In this document: positions 1-8,523 of the stretch, piece by piece
Layout of the letters: every line of letters begins with the position of its first letter
How positions within the stretch are numbered: position 1 is the first letter of the stretch
Source: WM-3-3 sp041660045
Lineage (GTDB): Bacteria; Pseudomonadota; Gammaproteobacteria; Methylococcales; Methylomonadaceae
Assembly: GCA_041660045.1 (NCBI GenBank)
Contig: JBAZXA010000002.1
Coordinates: 310,001-374,000 of the forward strand
Direction of reading: 5' to 3'
DNA: 64,000 nt
The notes under the pieces: generated by a model
The model's database searches: none
Told to the model about the DNA's origin: nothing
What the model saw: only the letters and a program-made list of their open reading frames with translations
Position numbers and translations under genes: made by a program

Positions 1-1
1 T

Positions 2-1402
2 GACCAAACCAGTGCTGGCTTAAATACGGATTTATCAGGACTAACAGGCACACTCGAAAATGGTGTTGCCGCTAATTTTCTCGGCGGCCTTGGTTCCGGT
101 TTCGCTTATGCCGGTGGTAATACCTTTATCGCCACACCGGATAGAGGCCCAAACGCCTTGTCATATGCCAGTTCAGTAGATGATACAACGTCTTACATCG
201 CCCGCTTCCATACCCTAACCTTGGATTTAACCAAAAATAATTCCAATACTGGCTTAGCGTATAACCTGACCCCAACACTCACCGCCACAACTTTACTATC
301 CAGCTCAACGGCACTTAACTATGGATCTGGCGCTGGTTTGACAACCAACAACGGTGCTGCATTAGGTAGCGGTGTCCCTGCGTTGAATGCTACTAATAAT
401 ACCTATTATTTTACCGGCCGCTCGGATGGCTTCGGTTCTGCTAACCCTATTACCGGAACTCCCGATTCAACTTCCGCTAATCCCAGTAATGCCCGCTTCG
501 ATCCTGAAGGTGTCAGGGTCTCCAACGATGGCAAATATGTGTTTGTTTCTGATGAATATGGTCCTTATATTAATCAATTTGACCGCGCTACCGGACAGCT
601 GTTGAAATCGTTCGCATTACCGGCCAACCTAGCGGTAGCCAATGAGTCGCCACAGGGGAAAAAAGAAGAGGCGCCAACGGCAACAAACACACCTGGAAAC
701 ACCACTGGACGGGTTGATAATAAGGGTATAGAGGGGCTAGCGATTACACCGGACGGTAAAACCTTAGTGGGTATTGTGCAAGCGCCATTATTGCAAGATA
801 AAAAAGCCAATGGTAATGTCCGCATTGTCACTGTCGACATTGCAACCGGTACAACTCATGAATATGCGTATCACTTGACGACCGGAACCGGCGTCAGTGA
901 AATTGTCGCCGTCAACGACCATGAGTTTCTGGTTGACGAACGCGATGGTAACGGTTTAGGCGGTGGTGGCAGCGCTAATGTAAAGCAGTTATTTAAAATT
1001 GATTTGACCGGCGCAACCGACGTGACAAATTTAGGTAACTCTGCGGCCGATCAAGCTGCGCTTAGCAGTGCGGCCGTTGGAAAAAGCTTATTTTTAGACG
1101 TGGCCCAAACGCTGGCAGACAATGGTTTGAGTAGAACAACAGACATTCCTTCAAAAATAGAAGGCGTTGCCTTCGGCCAGGATATTAACGATGGTGGGCT
1201 GTTGTACCACACGCTGTTTGTAACTAATGATAACGATTTTGACCCTGCCAACGCCGGTGCCAATAAGTTTTATGTTTTCGCCATTGCTGATAGTGCTCTT
1301 AACTTTCAAGCCCAACAGATCGCAGCGGTTCCGGTTCCTGCCGCGGTTTGGTTTTTTGTTACCGGCTTAATGGGTCTGGTACGTTCGGCTAGAAAAAAAT
1401 AA
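2..1402 (+). CDS. Secreted esterase-like-phytase domain protein with VPxPA/PEP-CTERM-type sorting signal (5' truncated)
   Basis: The frame is open from the first bases of the window, so the gene starts outside it; the first internal ATG at 158 is not the true start. Motifs such as TPDRGPNA, RFDPEGVRVS, DEYGPYINQFD and KGIEGLAITPDGKTLVG fit the esterase-like activity of phytase domain (PF13449), a beta-propeller-like fold. The protein ends in VPVPAAVWFFVTGLMGLV followed by basic RSARKK. That is a sorting signal of the PEP-CTERM/VPLPA class: a short motif, one membrane helix and a basic tail, processed by an exosortase-type enzyme in other bacteria. It is probably exported and displayed on or released from the envelope. 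The substrate is unknown; phosphoester hydrolysis is only suggested by the domain name. A hairpin terminator follows the stop. Confidence 0.8.
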   Translation, partial: DQTSAGLNTDLSGLTGTLENGVAANFLGGLGSGFAYAGGNTFIATPDRGPNALSYASSVDDTTSYIARFHTLTLDLTKNNSNTGLAYNLTPTLTATTLLSSSTALNYGSGAGLTTNNGAALGSGVPALNATNNTYYFTGRSDGFGSANPITGTPDSTSANPSNARFDPEGVRVSNDGKYVFVSDEYGPYINQFDRATGQLLKSFALPANLAVANESPQGKKEEAPTATNTPGNTTGRVDNKGIEGLAITPDGKTLVGIVQAPLLQDKKANGNVRIVTVDIATGTTHEYAYHLTTGTGVSEIVAVNDHEFLVDERDGNGLGGGGSANVKQLFKIDLTGATDVTNLGNSAADQAALSSAAVGKSLFLDVAQTLADNGLSRTTDIPSKIEGVAFGQDINDGGLLYHTLFVTNDNDFDPANAGANKFYVFAIADSALNFQAQQIAAVPVPAAVWFFVTGLMGLVRSARKK

Positions 1403-2259
1403 TAACCTGAAAAGCTTCATACCTTAAAGCCAAAAAAACTGCCTGGAAAGCCTCTATACAGCAGTCCAGGCGGTATTATTTTATCATCCCGAAACTTTCT
1501 CTAACGCTATTGATAAGGCCTTTAGAAGTTTTAAGCGGGATATTTGACCCGCTTATCCAGGAAAAAGCTTCGAACGCGTTCGGGATTAGATTACAGCATG
1601 CCCATATGTTGCTGGGTGGCGGCGCGTAATTTGGCTTTTTTCCGTAATCAAATGGGCCAAACTCCAATACTGCTACTTTAAATCACACTTGTTGTTTAAT
1701 ATCATCCATATAGGGTTATAAATAAAGGTTAAACTCGCTGATATTATCAGATAGACTTGACATTCATTACATTTCATTATCCATCAGGGAGCTTAAGCTT
1801 GGCCCATCATGTAAGAATCCAACTTCGCCGATCAATTGACCGCTATAAAACTGATGTGGCTTCACTTTAATTGGTTGAATTTAAGTCGAATTAAGGCATA
1901 CCATCACGCTGTTGATCATTAGCTTAGCTATTTTATGTCTGCTGCTAGGGCTTTAAGGGAAGGTTAGGTTAGCATGATGATTGCTGTGCCAAGTAGGTAT
2001 CGTAAAACTGAGGCTTGGTATGAGTGGTTTTCTACCATAAATCTAGTTTCTGTCTACAATTTTGTAGATTATGATATGGCAGTAAGAAATGCCCAAAAAT
2101 CTATGTTAATCCCTTTTAAAAGTACAGATTTGTACACTTGGTGCTGTTTTTAGGTAGTTTAAGATAGTTATGATGGTTTTGGGTGGCTTTTTTGTTTTCT
2201 AGTTCAGAAGCTTTTTAGTTTTAGTTGCCCATTCTTTTTCACAGATTGATATTTTAGTA
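1403..2259. other. 857-bp intergenic stretch upstream of ppk1
   Basis: No convincing gene is seen. A 63-codon minus-strand frame at 1476-1667 has no recognisable motif. The stretch holds the terminator at 1437-1482 and two short inverted repeats: TCTACAA-TT-TTGTAGA at 2053-2068 and GTACA-GATT-TGTAC at 2122-2135. The second is about 165 bp before the ppk1 start, and both could be regulator sites. I see no clear Pho box. Confidence 0.5.
1437..1482 (+). terminator. Putative terminator after the phytase-like gene
   Basis: GCCTGGA at 1441-1447 pairs perfectly with TCCAGGC at 1465-1471. The stem can be extended by three pairs, one of them G-T. The loop is 17 nt. A T-rich run (ATTATTTTAT) follows. 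The position just after a stop codon supports factor-independent termination, although the loop is rather long. Confidence 0.5.
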
Positions 2260-2298
2260 ATGCTAACAGAAACCGCTAAAACAATGGAGGTAACACCA

Positions 2299-4365
2299 AT
2301 GATGGATCTGCAGAGTCCTGAACTTTATATTAACCGTGAATTGAGTTTGTTAGAGTTTAACAAACGTGTTCTGGCACAAGCGACAGATAGTTCAGTGCCG
2401 TTGTTAGAGCGGTTAAATTATTTGTGTATCTCTTGTTCAAATTTGGATGAGTTTTTTGAGGTTAGGGTTGCTAGTGTCATTCAAATGGCTGCGATAGACC
2501 CTAATGCGTTAGCGAGCGATGGTTTACCACCGGCTGAGCAATTGGCGCAAATTTCCAAATATGCGCATGAAATGGTGCACGAACAATATCGGGTGTTGAA
2601 TGAGGTTTTGATTCCCGAATTAGATAGCCAAAATATTCATTTTGTACGGCGAAAGAAATGGTCGGCGGCACAGCATAGATGGTTGGAACATTATTTTAAT
2701 GAGCAGTTATTGCCTATTTTAACCCCAATGGGGTTAGATTCCGCGCATCCTTTTCCCCGCATACTCAATAAGAGTTTGAATTTTATCATCTCGCTAACAG
2801 GAAAAGATGCGTTTGGCCGTAACAGTGGCCGCGCAATTTTGCAGGCGCCTAGGGCTTTGCCGCGTATTATTCAATTACCGCCTGATGAAACTGGCAGTGG
2901 GCCTTATGATTTTGTATTTTTGTCTTCAATCATCCATGGTTTTATCGATGGTTTGTTTAATGGCATGACGGTAAAAGGCTGTTATCAGTTTAGGGTTACC
3001 CGCAATAGCGATTTTTTTGTAGATGATGATGCCATAGATGACTTGTTGCTAGCTGTGGAAGGTGAATTGGCCATGCGCAATTATGGTGATGAAGTGCGTT
3101 TGGAAATTGATGCCAATTGCCCTGAAGAGACAGTTAAGTTTTTATTGGATCGGTTTGAGATGTCTCCTGACCAGCTTTATTTAGCAGATGGCCCAGTCAA
3201 TTTAAACCGCTTGCAAGAGATTATTGGTTTGGTAGATCGCTCAGAGCTTAAGTTTCCGCCCTTTAAGCCTACAGTGCCAGCACAACTGGCGCGCAATAAA
3301 GAAATTTTTGCTGCCATAAGACGTAATGACATTTTATTGCATCATCCGTTTGAGTCATTTGCACCGGTAATCGAATTTATCAGGCAAGCGGCAGTGGATC
3401 CCGATGTGCTGGCAATTAAACAAACGTTATACCGCACGGGCTCTGATTCGCCTATAGTTGCGGCTTTAGTGAAGGCGGCTAAAGCCGGTAAAGAAGTGAC
3501 TGTGGTTATTGAGCTACGCGCACGTTTTGATGAAAAAGCCAACATTAATTTAGCCTCAAAGTTGCAGGAGGCCGCTGTACATGTGGTATACGGCGTCGTG
3601 GGCTATAAGACGCATGCCAAAATGTGTTTGGTGTTAAGGCGAGAAGGTAAACAATTACGTAATTATGTGCATATGAGTACGGGCAATTATCATCCTAAAA
3701 CGGCTCAAATTTATACTGATTATGGGTTGTTTACTTGTGATAAAGAATTGGGTGAAGATATACGCCGGGTATTTGCGCAATTAACCAGTTTAGGGAAAGT
3801 GTCAAAACTTAATAAATTATTACAATCACCTTTTACCTTGCATAGCGGTTTGATCGAAAAAATCGAGCGTGAAATAGAACATGCAAAAGCAGGGAAACCA
3901 GCAAAAATTATTATTAAAGTGAATGCGGTGGTTGAACAACAGGCGATTCAAGCCCTGTATCGGGCATCCCAGGCAGGGGTAAAAGTGTTATTGATGGTAC
4001 GTGGCGTATGTTGTTTAAGGCCTGGAGTACCTGGAGTATCTGAAAACATAGAGGTGCATTCTATAATTGGCCGTTTTTTGGAACATGCGCGGATATACGC
4101 GTTTGAAAATGATGGTAATCCTGAAGTGTTTGCATCAAGTGCAGATTTAATGAACCGTAATATGTTTAGGCGGGTTGAAGTTTGTTTTCCTATAGAAAAT
4201 AAAAAATTACAAAATCGTATTCGGCACGATTTAGATGTGTATTTTAACGATAACTCACAAACATGGTTGTTGCAGGTCGATGGTAGTTATAAGCGTGCGT
4301 TGCCATTGGGAAGTGAAGACAGCTTGCAAGCCCAATCAATTATGTTACATGAATTACAGGCTTAG
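2299..4365 (+). CDS. ppk1: Polyphosphate kinase 1
   Basis: Reversibly transfers the gamma-phosphate of ATP to polyphosphate. The open frame begins at 2260, but a strong Shine-Dalgarno (GGAGG, 2286-2290) lies 8 nt before the ATG at 2299. Starting there gives 688 residues, the length of the E. coli enzyme. The N-terminal YINRELSLLEFNKRVLAQA is typical of the PPK N domain. The two catalytic-domain histidines are present: H439 in KTHAKMCLV (autophosphorylated; E. coli H435) and H596 in EHARIYAFEN (E. coli H592). The stop codon is 3 nt before def, so the two are probably co-transcribed. No ppx is present in the window. Confidence 0.97.
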   Translation: MMDLQSPELYINRELSLLEFNKRVLAQATDSSVPLLERLNYLCISCSNLDEFFEVRVASVIQMAAIDPNALASDGLPPAEQLAQISKYAHEMVHEQYRVLNEVLIPELDSQNIHFVRRKKWSAAQHRWLEHYFNEQLLPILTPMGLDSAHPFPRILNKSLNFIISLTGKDAFGRNSGRAILQAPRALPRIIQLPPDETGSGPYDFVFLSSIIHGFIDGLFNGMTVKGCYQFRVTRNSDFFVDDDAIDDLLLAVEGELAMRNYGDEVRLEIDANCPEETVKFLLDRFEMSPDQLYLADGPVNLNRLQEIIGLVDRSELKFPPFKPTVPAQLARNKEIFAAIRRNDILLHHPFESFAPVIEFIRQAAVDPDVLAIKQTLYRTGSDSPIVAALVKAAKAGKEVTVVIELRARFDEKANINLASKLQEAAVHVVYGVVGYKTHAKMCLVLRREGKQLRNYVHMSTGNYHPKTAQIYTDYGLFTCDKELGEDIRRVFAQLTSLGKVSKLNKLLQSPFTLHSGLIEKIEREIEHAKAGKPAKIIIKVNAVVEQQAIQALYRASQAGVKVLLMVRGVCCLRPGVPGVSENIEVHSIIGRFLEHARIYAFENDGNPEVFASSADLMNRNMFRRVEVCFPIENKKLQNRIRHDLDVYFNDNSQTWLLQVDGSYKRALPLGSEDSLQAQSIMLHELQA

Positions 4366-4368
4366 ATA

Positions 4369-4896
4369 ATGACAGACATTCGGGAAATAGCGCAGCTTGG
4401 TAATCCTGTATTAAGGGATAAAGCCCAAATAGTGGAGGATGTGGCGGCAGCAGATATAAAAACTATTATCGAGGCAATGTTTGATACGCTAGCCAATACC
4501 CAAGGCGTGGGTTTGGCTGCGCCACAAATCAGTGTTTCTAAGCGAATTATCATTATGGCTTCGAGACCCACGGCACGCTATCCTGATGCACCAACAATGC
4601 AGCCAACGGTGATGATTAATCCGAGTTTTCAGCCACAATCTGATATGAAAGAGAAAGATTGGGAAGGTTGCCTAAGTATACCGGCCATACGCGCGCTAGT
4701 GCCCCGTTTTGTGGACATTAAAATTTCCTATCTCAACACTTTAGGTAAGGCGCAGGAACAAGCGCTTACGGGCTTTGTCGCGAGGGTCTTCCAGCATGAA
4801 TATGACCATCTGGAAGGCCGGGTCTATTTGGACAACGTAGAAAGCACTTATGATATTTATACTGAAAATGAATACTTAAAATTACGGGCAGTTTAA
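4369..4896 (+). CDS. def: Peptide deformylase
   Basis: Removes the N-formyl group from nascent proteins. All three signature motifs are present in order: GVGLAAPQI (motif 1), EGCLSIP (motif 2, with the metal-binding Cys) and QHEYDHLEG (motif 3, HExxH with two metal-binding His and the catalytic Glu). At 175 residues it is of normal length. It starts 3 nt after ppk1. It is not beside fmt, its frequent partner, which suggests a second or relocated def copy; this cannot be decided from the window. The last codons lie 12 bp from the end of the convergent lipoprotein gene. Confidence 0.95.
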   Translation: MTDIREIAQLGNPVLRDKAQIVEDVAAADIKTIIEAMFDTLANTQGVGLAAPQISVSKRIIIMASRPTARYPDAPTMQPTVMINPSFQPQSDMKEKDWEGCLSIPAIRALVPRFVDIKISYLNTLGKAQEQALTGFVARVFQHEYDHLEGRVYLDNVESTYDIYTENEYLKLRAV

Positions 4897-4908
4897 GTAC
4901 ATTTTGGT

Positions 4909-5325
4909 TTATTTTACAAAGCAACTTTTTTCAGCATATTCTTCCGCTTCTTTTAATCGTTTGCGCAAGTCCTTAGAGCGGCTGGGATCCCGAAACACGG
5001 CACCACCATCACCTGGAAGTGTACGTAAATAGGAAATTGTTTTAGCCGCATCATAGTCTTTAAAAGGCAGTTTTTCGGCGATTTTATCCACTTTACAAGC
5101 ACATGCATATTGTGAGATGTATGTTAAGCCACCATGTTGGGCGACACAATTCAAGACATATTCAATACGGTCTTGGGTTGGGAAATCACTCACAAATGGC
5201 GCGGGTTCGTTGCTAGTTTCAGCCGTTGGCTCTGGTGTTGTTGTACAGGCATTTAAAGCTAAAAGTACTGTAAAACATGCGAAAAACAGGCTAAGCCGGT
5301 TTGTGGTTAATGTGGTTGATGACAT
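4909..5325 (-). CDS. Small four-cysteine lipoprotein of unknown function
   Basis: 138 residues. A signal peptide ends in the lipobox LALNAC with the lipidated Cys at residue 27, followed by a Thr/Pro/Glu-rich linker. The mature part has four cysteines: one in VLNCVAQHGG, two in QYACACKVD and one near the C terminus in KSCFVK. This spacing suggests two disulfides in a small periplasmic domain anchored to a membrane. The C-terminal third is highly charged and helix-like (RKRLKEAEEYAEKS). I do not recognise the family. It is convergent with def and divergent from mobA. Confidence 0.75.
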   Translation of the reverse strand: MSSTTLTTNRLSLFFACFTVLLALNACTTTPEPTAETSNEPAPFVSDFPTQDRIEYVLNCVAQHGGLTYISQYACACKVDKIAEKLPFKDYDAAKTISYLRTLPGDGGAVFRDPSRSKDLRKRLKEAEEYAEKSCFVK

Positions 5326-5415
5326 CTTGTTTTTTATTCCTTAGAGTTAAAAAATCAGCTAAAAGTAATAGGCCGATGGCTATAATAGGAGGTTTATAGT
5401 ATTAAGCTTAACATT

Positions 5416-6009
5416 ATGGCTAAACAAACTAAAGTCGCAGGCGCCGTGTTGGCAGGTGGTTTAGCACGGCGTATGGATTTTTTTGATAAAGGTTTGCTGG
5501 AATATCAAGGTAAAGCGTTGGTCAGTTACGCACTTGCTGCACTGGCGCCTGTAGTTGATGCGTTATTTATCAACGCTAATCGGCATATTGAACAATATCA
5601 ACAATGGGGGTTTCCGGTTATTAGTGATACATCCAGTAGTTTTGATGGCCCTTTAGCGGGTATTTATAGTGTTATGTTGCAGACTGATGCGGATATATTG
5701 TTAACCTTGCCTTGTGATGCACCACTCATTAAAAGTGAACATATGGCAATGTTATTGAATGCATGCCAGGACAAAACCATGGAGGTTGCTGTTGCTTATG
5801 ATGGCATGCGTATACATCCGGTAATTTTGGCCGTTAAAACTTCTGTTATATCTAGTTTGCAACAATATTTGGCTGAAGGTGGCCGAAAAATGGATACATG
5901 GTTAAGGCAAAGGCATATGGTTGAAGTGGATTTTAGTAAAACGCCAGAGATATTTGCCAACATTAATACACTATCTGATTTATCAATGCTGGAAGACAAA
6001 AACGCTTGA
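5416..6009 (+). CDS. mobA: Molybdenum cofactor guanylyltransferase (MobA)
   Basis: Links GMP to molybdopterin to give the guanine dinucleotide cofactor. The N-terminal nucleotide-binding loop AGAVLAGGLARRM...DKGLL and the CDAPL motif (catalytic Asp region, near residue 100) identify MobA. At 197 residues it matches the family. Unusually, the segment between RRM and DKG reads DFF, where E. coli MobA has GGV, so the usual Gly22-Gly23 is Asp-Phe; the Lys of DKG is kept. The C terminus LEDKNA overlaps a 13-bp inverted repeat shared with the end of bfr. Other molybdopterin genes are not in the window. Confidence 0.88.
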   Translation: MAKQTKVAGAVLAGGLARRMDFFDKGLLEYQGKALVSYALAALAPVVDALFINANRHIEQYQQWGFPVISDTSSSFDGPLAGIYSVMLQTDADILLTLPCDAPLIKSEHMAMLLNACQDKTMEVAVAYDGMRIHPVILAVKTSVISSLQQYLAEGGRKMDTWLRQRHMVEVDFSKTPEIFANINTLSDLSMLEDKNA

Positions 6010-6034
6010 AACCCTTAGTGCTTTTGTCTTCCAG
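5989..6034. terminator. Bidirectional terminator overlapping the mobA stop codon
   Basis: CTGGAAGACAAAA at 5989-6001 is perfectly complementary to TTTTGTCTTCCAG at 6022-6034, with a 20-nt loop. The left arm is the end of mobA and the stop codon lies in the loop. The A/T tracts at the inner ends of the stem and the convergent mobA and bfr genes suggest termination in both directions. Confidence 0.55.
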
Positions 6035-6079
6035 TGAGAGGCTAACTTAGCGCTAGATCGATTAATTTAAAAGAATAAA

Positions 6080-6550
6080 TTAATCTTCCATTTGCGCTTG
6101 TAAATAATTTTGAATGCCAACTTTCTCGATTAATTCGAGTTGTGTTTCTATCCAATCGATATGTTCTTCTTCTGACTCAAGAATATCATTGAATATTTCA
6201 CGGGTTACAAAATCACTTACAGTTTCGCAATAAGCAATCGCTTCTTTTAGCAGTGGGGTAGCAATTAGTTCGAGTTTTAGATCACATTCGAGCATTTCTT
6301 TTGGATTTTCACCAATCATTAACTTGCCTAAGTTTTGTAGATTTGGCAGGCCTTCAAGAAACAAGATCCGTTCAATAAGACGGTCAGCATGCTTCATTTC
6401 ATCAATTGATTCGTGATATTCCTTTTCATTAAGCTTTTTTAAACCCCAGTTTTTAAACATGCGGGCATGTAAAAAATATTGATTTATCGCAGTGAGTTCA
6501 TTTTCTAGTGCTTTATTTAAAAACTCAATGACTTTGGTGTCGCCTTTCAT
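6080..6550 (-). CDS. bfr: Bacterioferritin
   Basis: Iron-storage ferritin of the haem-binding type. At 156 residues it is typical. The ferroxidase-centre ligands are at the standard places: E18 (ALENELTAINQY), E51 and H54 (IDEMKHADR), and a second half with ESEEEHIDW supplying Glu and His. M52 is the haem ligand between subunits. A Shine-Dalgarno-like GGGTAAC precedes the ATG. It lies 243 bp downstream of rnfH in the same direction. This may reflect a shared need for iron supply to nitrogenase and Rnf, but the gap argues for its own promoter. Confidence 0.96.
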   Translation of the reverse strand: MKGDTKVIEFLNKALENELTAINQYFLHARMFKNWGLKKLNEKEYHESIDEMKHADRLIERILFLEGLPNLQNLGKLMIGENPKEMLECDLKLELIATPLLKEAIAYCETVSDFVTREIFNDILESEEEHIDWIETQLELIEKVGIQNYLQAQMED

Positions 6551-6793
6551 AATAGTTACCCGTTAAGAGATGTAATGGACTTAAGTTTTGCCATGAAAAA
6601 TGGCCTGGTTGAGATTATAACTTGCTAGACTGGAACATAAACATCTTTATTAAACTTTTTACTTTTCAACTTTGGCCACCATTCTGGTTAAAAGATTACG
6701 CGTAAGGTTAATTGATAAGATTGAGTTAGTGTAAAAAATGAGCCTTATCTCGCGGGTTAACAAACTCGGATAAAACTTTAAAATAAAGCTATT

Positions 6794-7057
6794 TTATTTT
6801 ACCTTTCGTTTTTTTACGGTTTTAAGGTCGACTGTAATTGGACGGTATATTTCAACTCGGTCACCTTCTTTTACAGCGGCGTCCAGGCTGGTAATTTTGC
6901 CAAAAATACCGACTTTTTGGGAGGTAAGGTTTATTTCTGGGTACATTTTTAAAACCCCAGATAAATTGATGGCCTCTTCAACAGTACTTTCATCAGGAAC
7001 ATCTATGCGCAGCCACACTTGTTTTCCGTTTTCTGAATAACAGACACCTACATTCAT
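6794..7057 (-). CDS. rnfH: RnfH family protein
   Basis: 87 residues, a small ubiquitin-like-fold protein (RnfH/UPF0125) that closes nif-linked rnf operons. Typical features are the N-terminal NVGVCYSENGKQVWLRIDV, the stretch KVGIFGKITSLDAAVKEGDRV, and the signature EIYRPI before a basic tail. It follows rnfE by 9 bp and is clearly the last gene of the leftward operon. The biochemical role is not settled; in diazotrophs it travels with the nitrogenase-linked Rnf complex. Confidence 0.92.
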   Translation of the reverse strand: MNVGVCYSENGKQVWLRIDVPDESTVEEAINLSGVLKMYPEINLTSQKVGIFGKITSLDAAVKEGDRVEIYRPITVDLKTVKKRKVK

Positions 7058-7066
7058 AATAACTCC

Positions 7067-7759
7067 TTAGCTTTCAGCTACTACAGGGCTAGATAATATG
7101 GTTGATGATTTAAGCTGAATTAGTTTTTGGTCTATTAGGCGTTTTCCAACAATTAAAAAAGCCAACATGATGAAACCGCCTGGTGGTAATGCCATTAAAA
7201 GAAAACCTTTATAATTTGGAATAACAGTAACTTCTAAAAATCTAAAAGATTCCCCTAGTAATGATGATGCATTAGCAAATAGAGTACCTGCTGCACTAAT
7301 TTCACGTGCTGCACCCAATGAAACAAGGACTAGAGTAAAACCGAGTCCCATCATAAAGCCGTCCCATAAGGCTTCTTTTACGGGTTGCTTTGAAGCGAAT
7401 GCTTCAGCACGGCCTAATAATGCACAGTTAGTTACTATCAATGCGATAAACAGGCCTAAAACCTTATATAACTCATGCGCCCAGGCATTCATAAGTATAT
7501 CAACCAAGGTAACCAAAACGGCAATTAACAAGACAAATATCGGGATGCGTATCTCGTTGGGTATCAAGTGTCTTGCCAGTGAGATTAGGCCGTTAGAAGC
7601 AGTGATGACCACCAAAGTAGCCAACCCCATGCCTAAGCCGTTGGTGGCTGTGCCAGTTACCGCTAAAAGCGGGCATAAAGCAAGGCTTTGACTTAATACT
7701 ATATTATTGTTCCAGATACCGTCACTGGCAATTCTGCGATAATTTTCTGATAGCAGCAT
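7067..7759 (-). CDS. rnfE: Rnf complex membrane subunit RnfE
   Basis: Integral membrane subunit of the ion-translocating ferredoxin:NAD oxidoreductase. Recognised by the NNIVLSQSLALCPLLAVT start, the IVTNCALLGRAEAFA motif in the middle and MALPPGGFI near the C terminus. The Cys in CPLLA and in TNCALLGR match those conserved between RnfA and RnfE, which hold an intramembrane iron-sulfur site. About six helices. An upstream TTG would extend the frame into rnfG, but the ATG at 7759 has GAGG 9 nt before it and gives 230 residues. The gap from rnfG is 10 bp. Confidence 0.95.
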   Translation of the reverse strand: MLLSENYRRIASDGIWNNNIVLSQSLALCPLLAVTGTATNGLGMGLATLVVITASNGLISLARHLIPNEIRIPIFVLLIAVLVTLVDILMNAWAHELYKVLGLFIALIVTNCALLGRAEAFASKQPVKEALWDGFMMGLGFTLVLVSLGAAREISAAGTLFANASSLLGESFRFLEVTVIPNYKGFLLMALPPGGFIMLAFLIVGKRLIDQKLIQLKSSTILSSPVVAES

Positions 7760-7769
7760 CGGTTTTGCC

Positions 7770-8489
7770 TCAAGGGTTGATAAGTTCGTTTTGATGGGCT
7801 TTGAATAATTGCAAAGCACGATTTATAGCTTGTATTGATTTACGTGGTGTTATGGTGGCACCGGTAAATTGATCAAATACACCGCCATCCTTTTTTACAG
7901 TCCATTGGGCTGCGGTTAAATTTTCGAGTGAACGCCCAACAAAGCCTAAAATCCAATCCGATTTATTCGTTTCAATTTTATCTCCCAAACCTGGTGTTTC
8001 TTTATGGCTGAGCACTCTTACACCAAGAATATTGCCATTCCGGTCTATGCCTATCATCATATTGATGGCGCCAGAATAACCGTCAGGCGCCGTAAATTTA
8101 AAGCACACGGCACTGACTTGACCGTCCTTTTTAGCGATATAAACTAATGTTTCATCAGCAGCAATGTTAAATTCAGCAGATGGGATAGTTAGCGTGTCTT
8201 GAAGTATGTCATTGTCGTAGAGATCAGCGGGTACAACTTCAGTCAATGAGCTTTGCAGATCTTCATCTAAGCGCTGTTGAATTGTAGATTCAGTACTGCA
8301 GTTTGTTACCCCGAGTATTAAACTTGCCAGTAAGGTAAAGCCAGCCAATACGCCAGTTTGAAATTCTAGCTTAGGTCGCAGTTGGGCTAAGTTGGACGGT
8401 TCTAGCCAACGTTTTAGCCATTCCCAATAGTACTTAGCCTTGGTTTTTAACTCTTCAATAGTGGCAGGATCTAGTTTTATACTTTGCAT
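7770..8489 (-). CDS. rnfG: Rnf complex flavoprotein subunit RnfG
   Basis: Carries covalently bound FMN on the periplasmic side of the Rnf complex. A membrane helix lies at about residues 45-62, followed by the FMN-binding domain with LSHKETPGLGDKIE and the attachment motif TGAT at 209-212 (FMN ester on T212). Compared with E. coli RsxG the protein has an extra charged N-terminal segment of roughly 40 residues before the helix. It starts with ATG at 8489 and lies 34 bp downstream of rnfD. The order A-B-C-D-G-E-H is that of nif-associated rnf operons. Confidence 0.95.
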   Translation of the reverse strand: MQSIKLDPATIEELKTKAKYYWEWLKRWLEPSNLAQLRPKLEFQTGVLAGFTLLASLILGVTNCSTESTIQQRLDEDLQSSLTEVVPADLYDNDILQDTLTIPSAEFNIAADETLVYIAKKDGQVSAVCFKFTAPDGYSGAINMMIGIDRNGNILGVRVLSHKETPGLGDKIETNKSDWILGFVGRSLENLTAAQWTVKKDGGVFDQFTGATITPRKSIQAINRALQLFKAHQNELINP

Positions 8490-8523
8490 CTTGGTCTCAG
8501 TAAAGTTATTAACAGCTCACTTA

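Noticed and set aside
1476..1667. 63-codon minus-strand frame after the phytase-like gene
   Set aside because: No ribosome site, no family pattern; it overlaps the end of the terminator.
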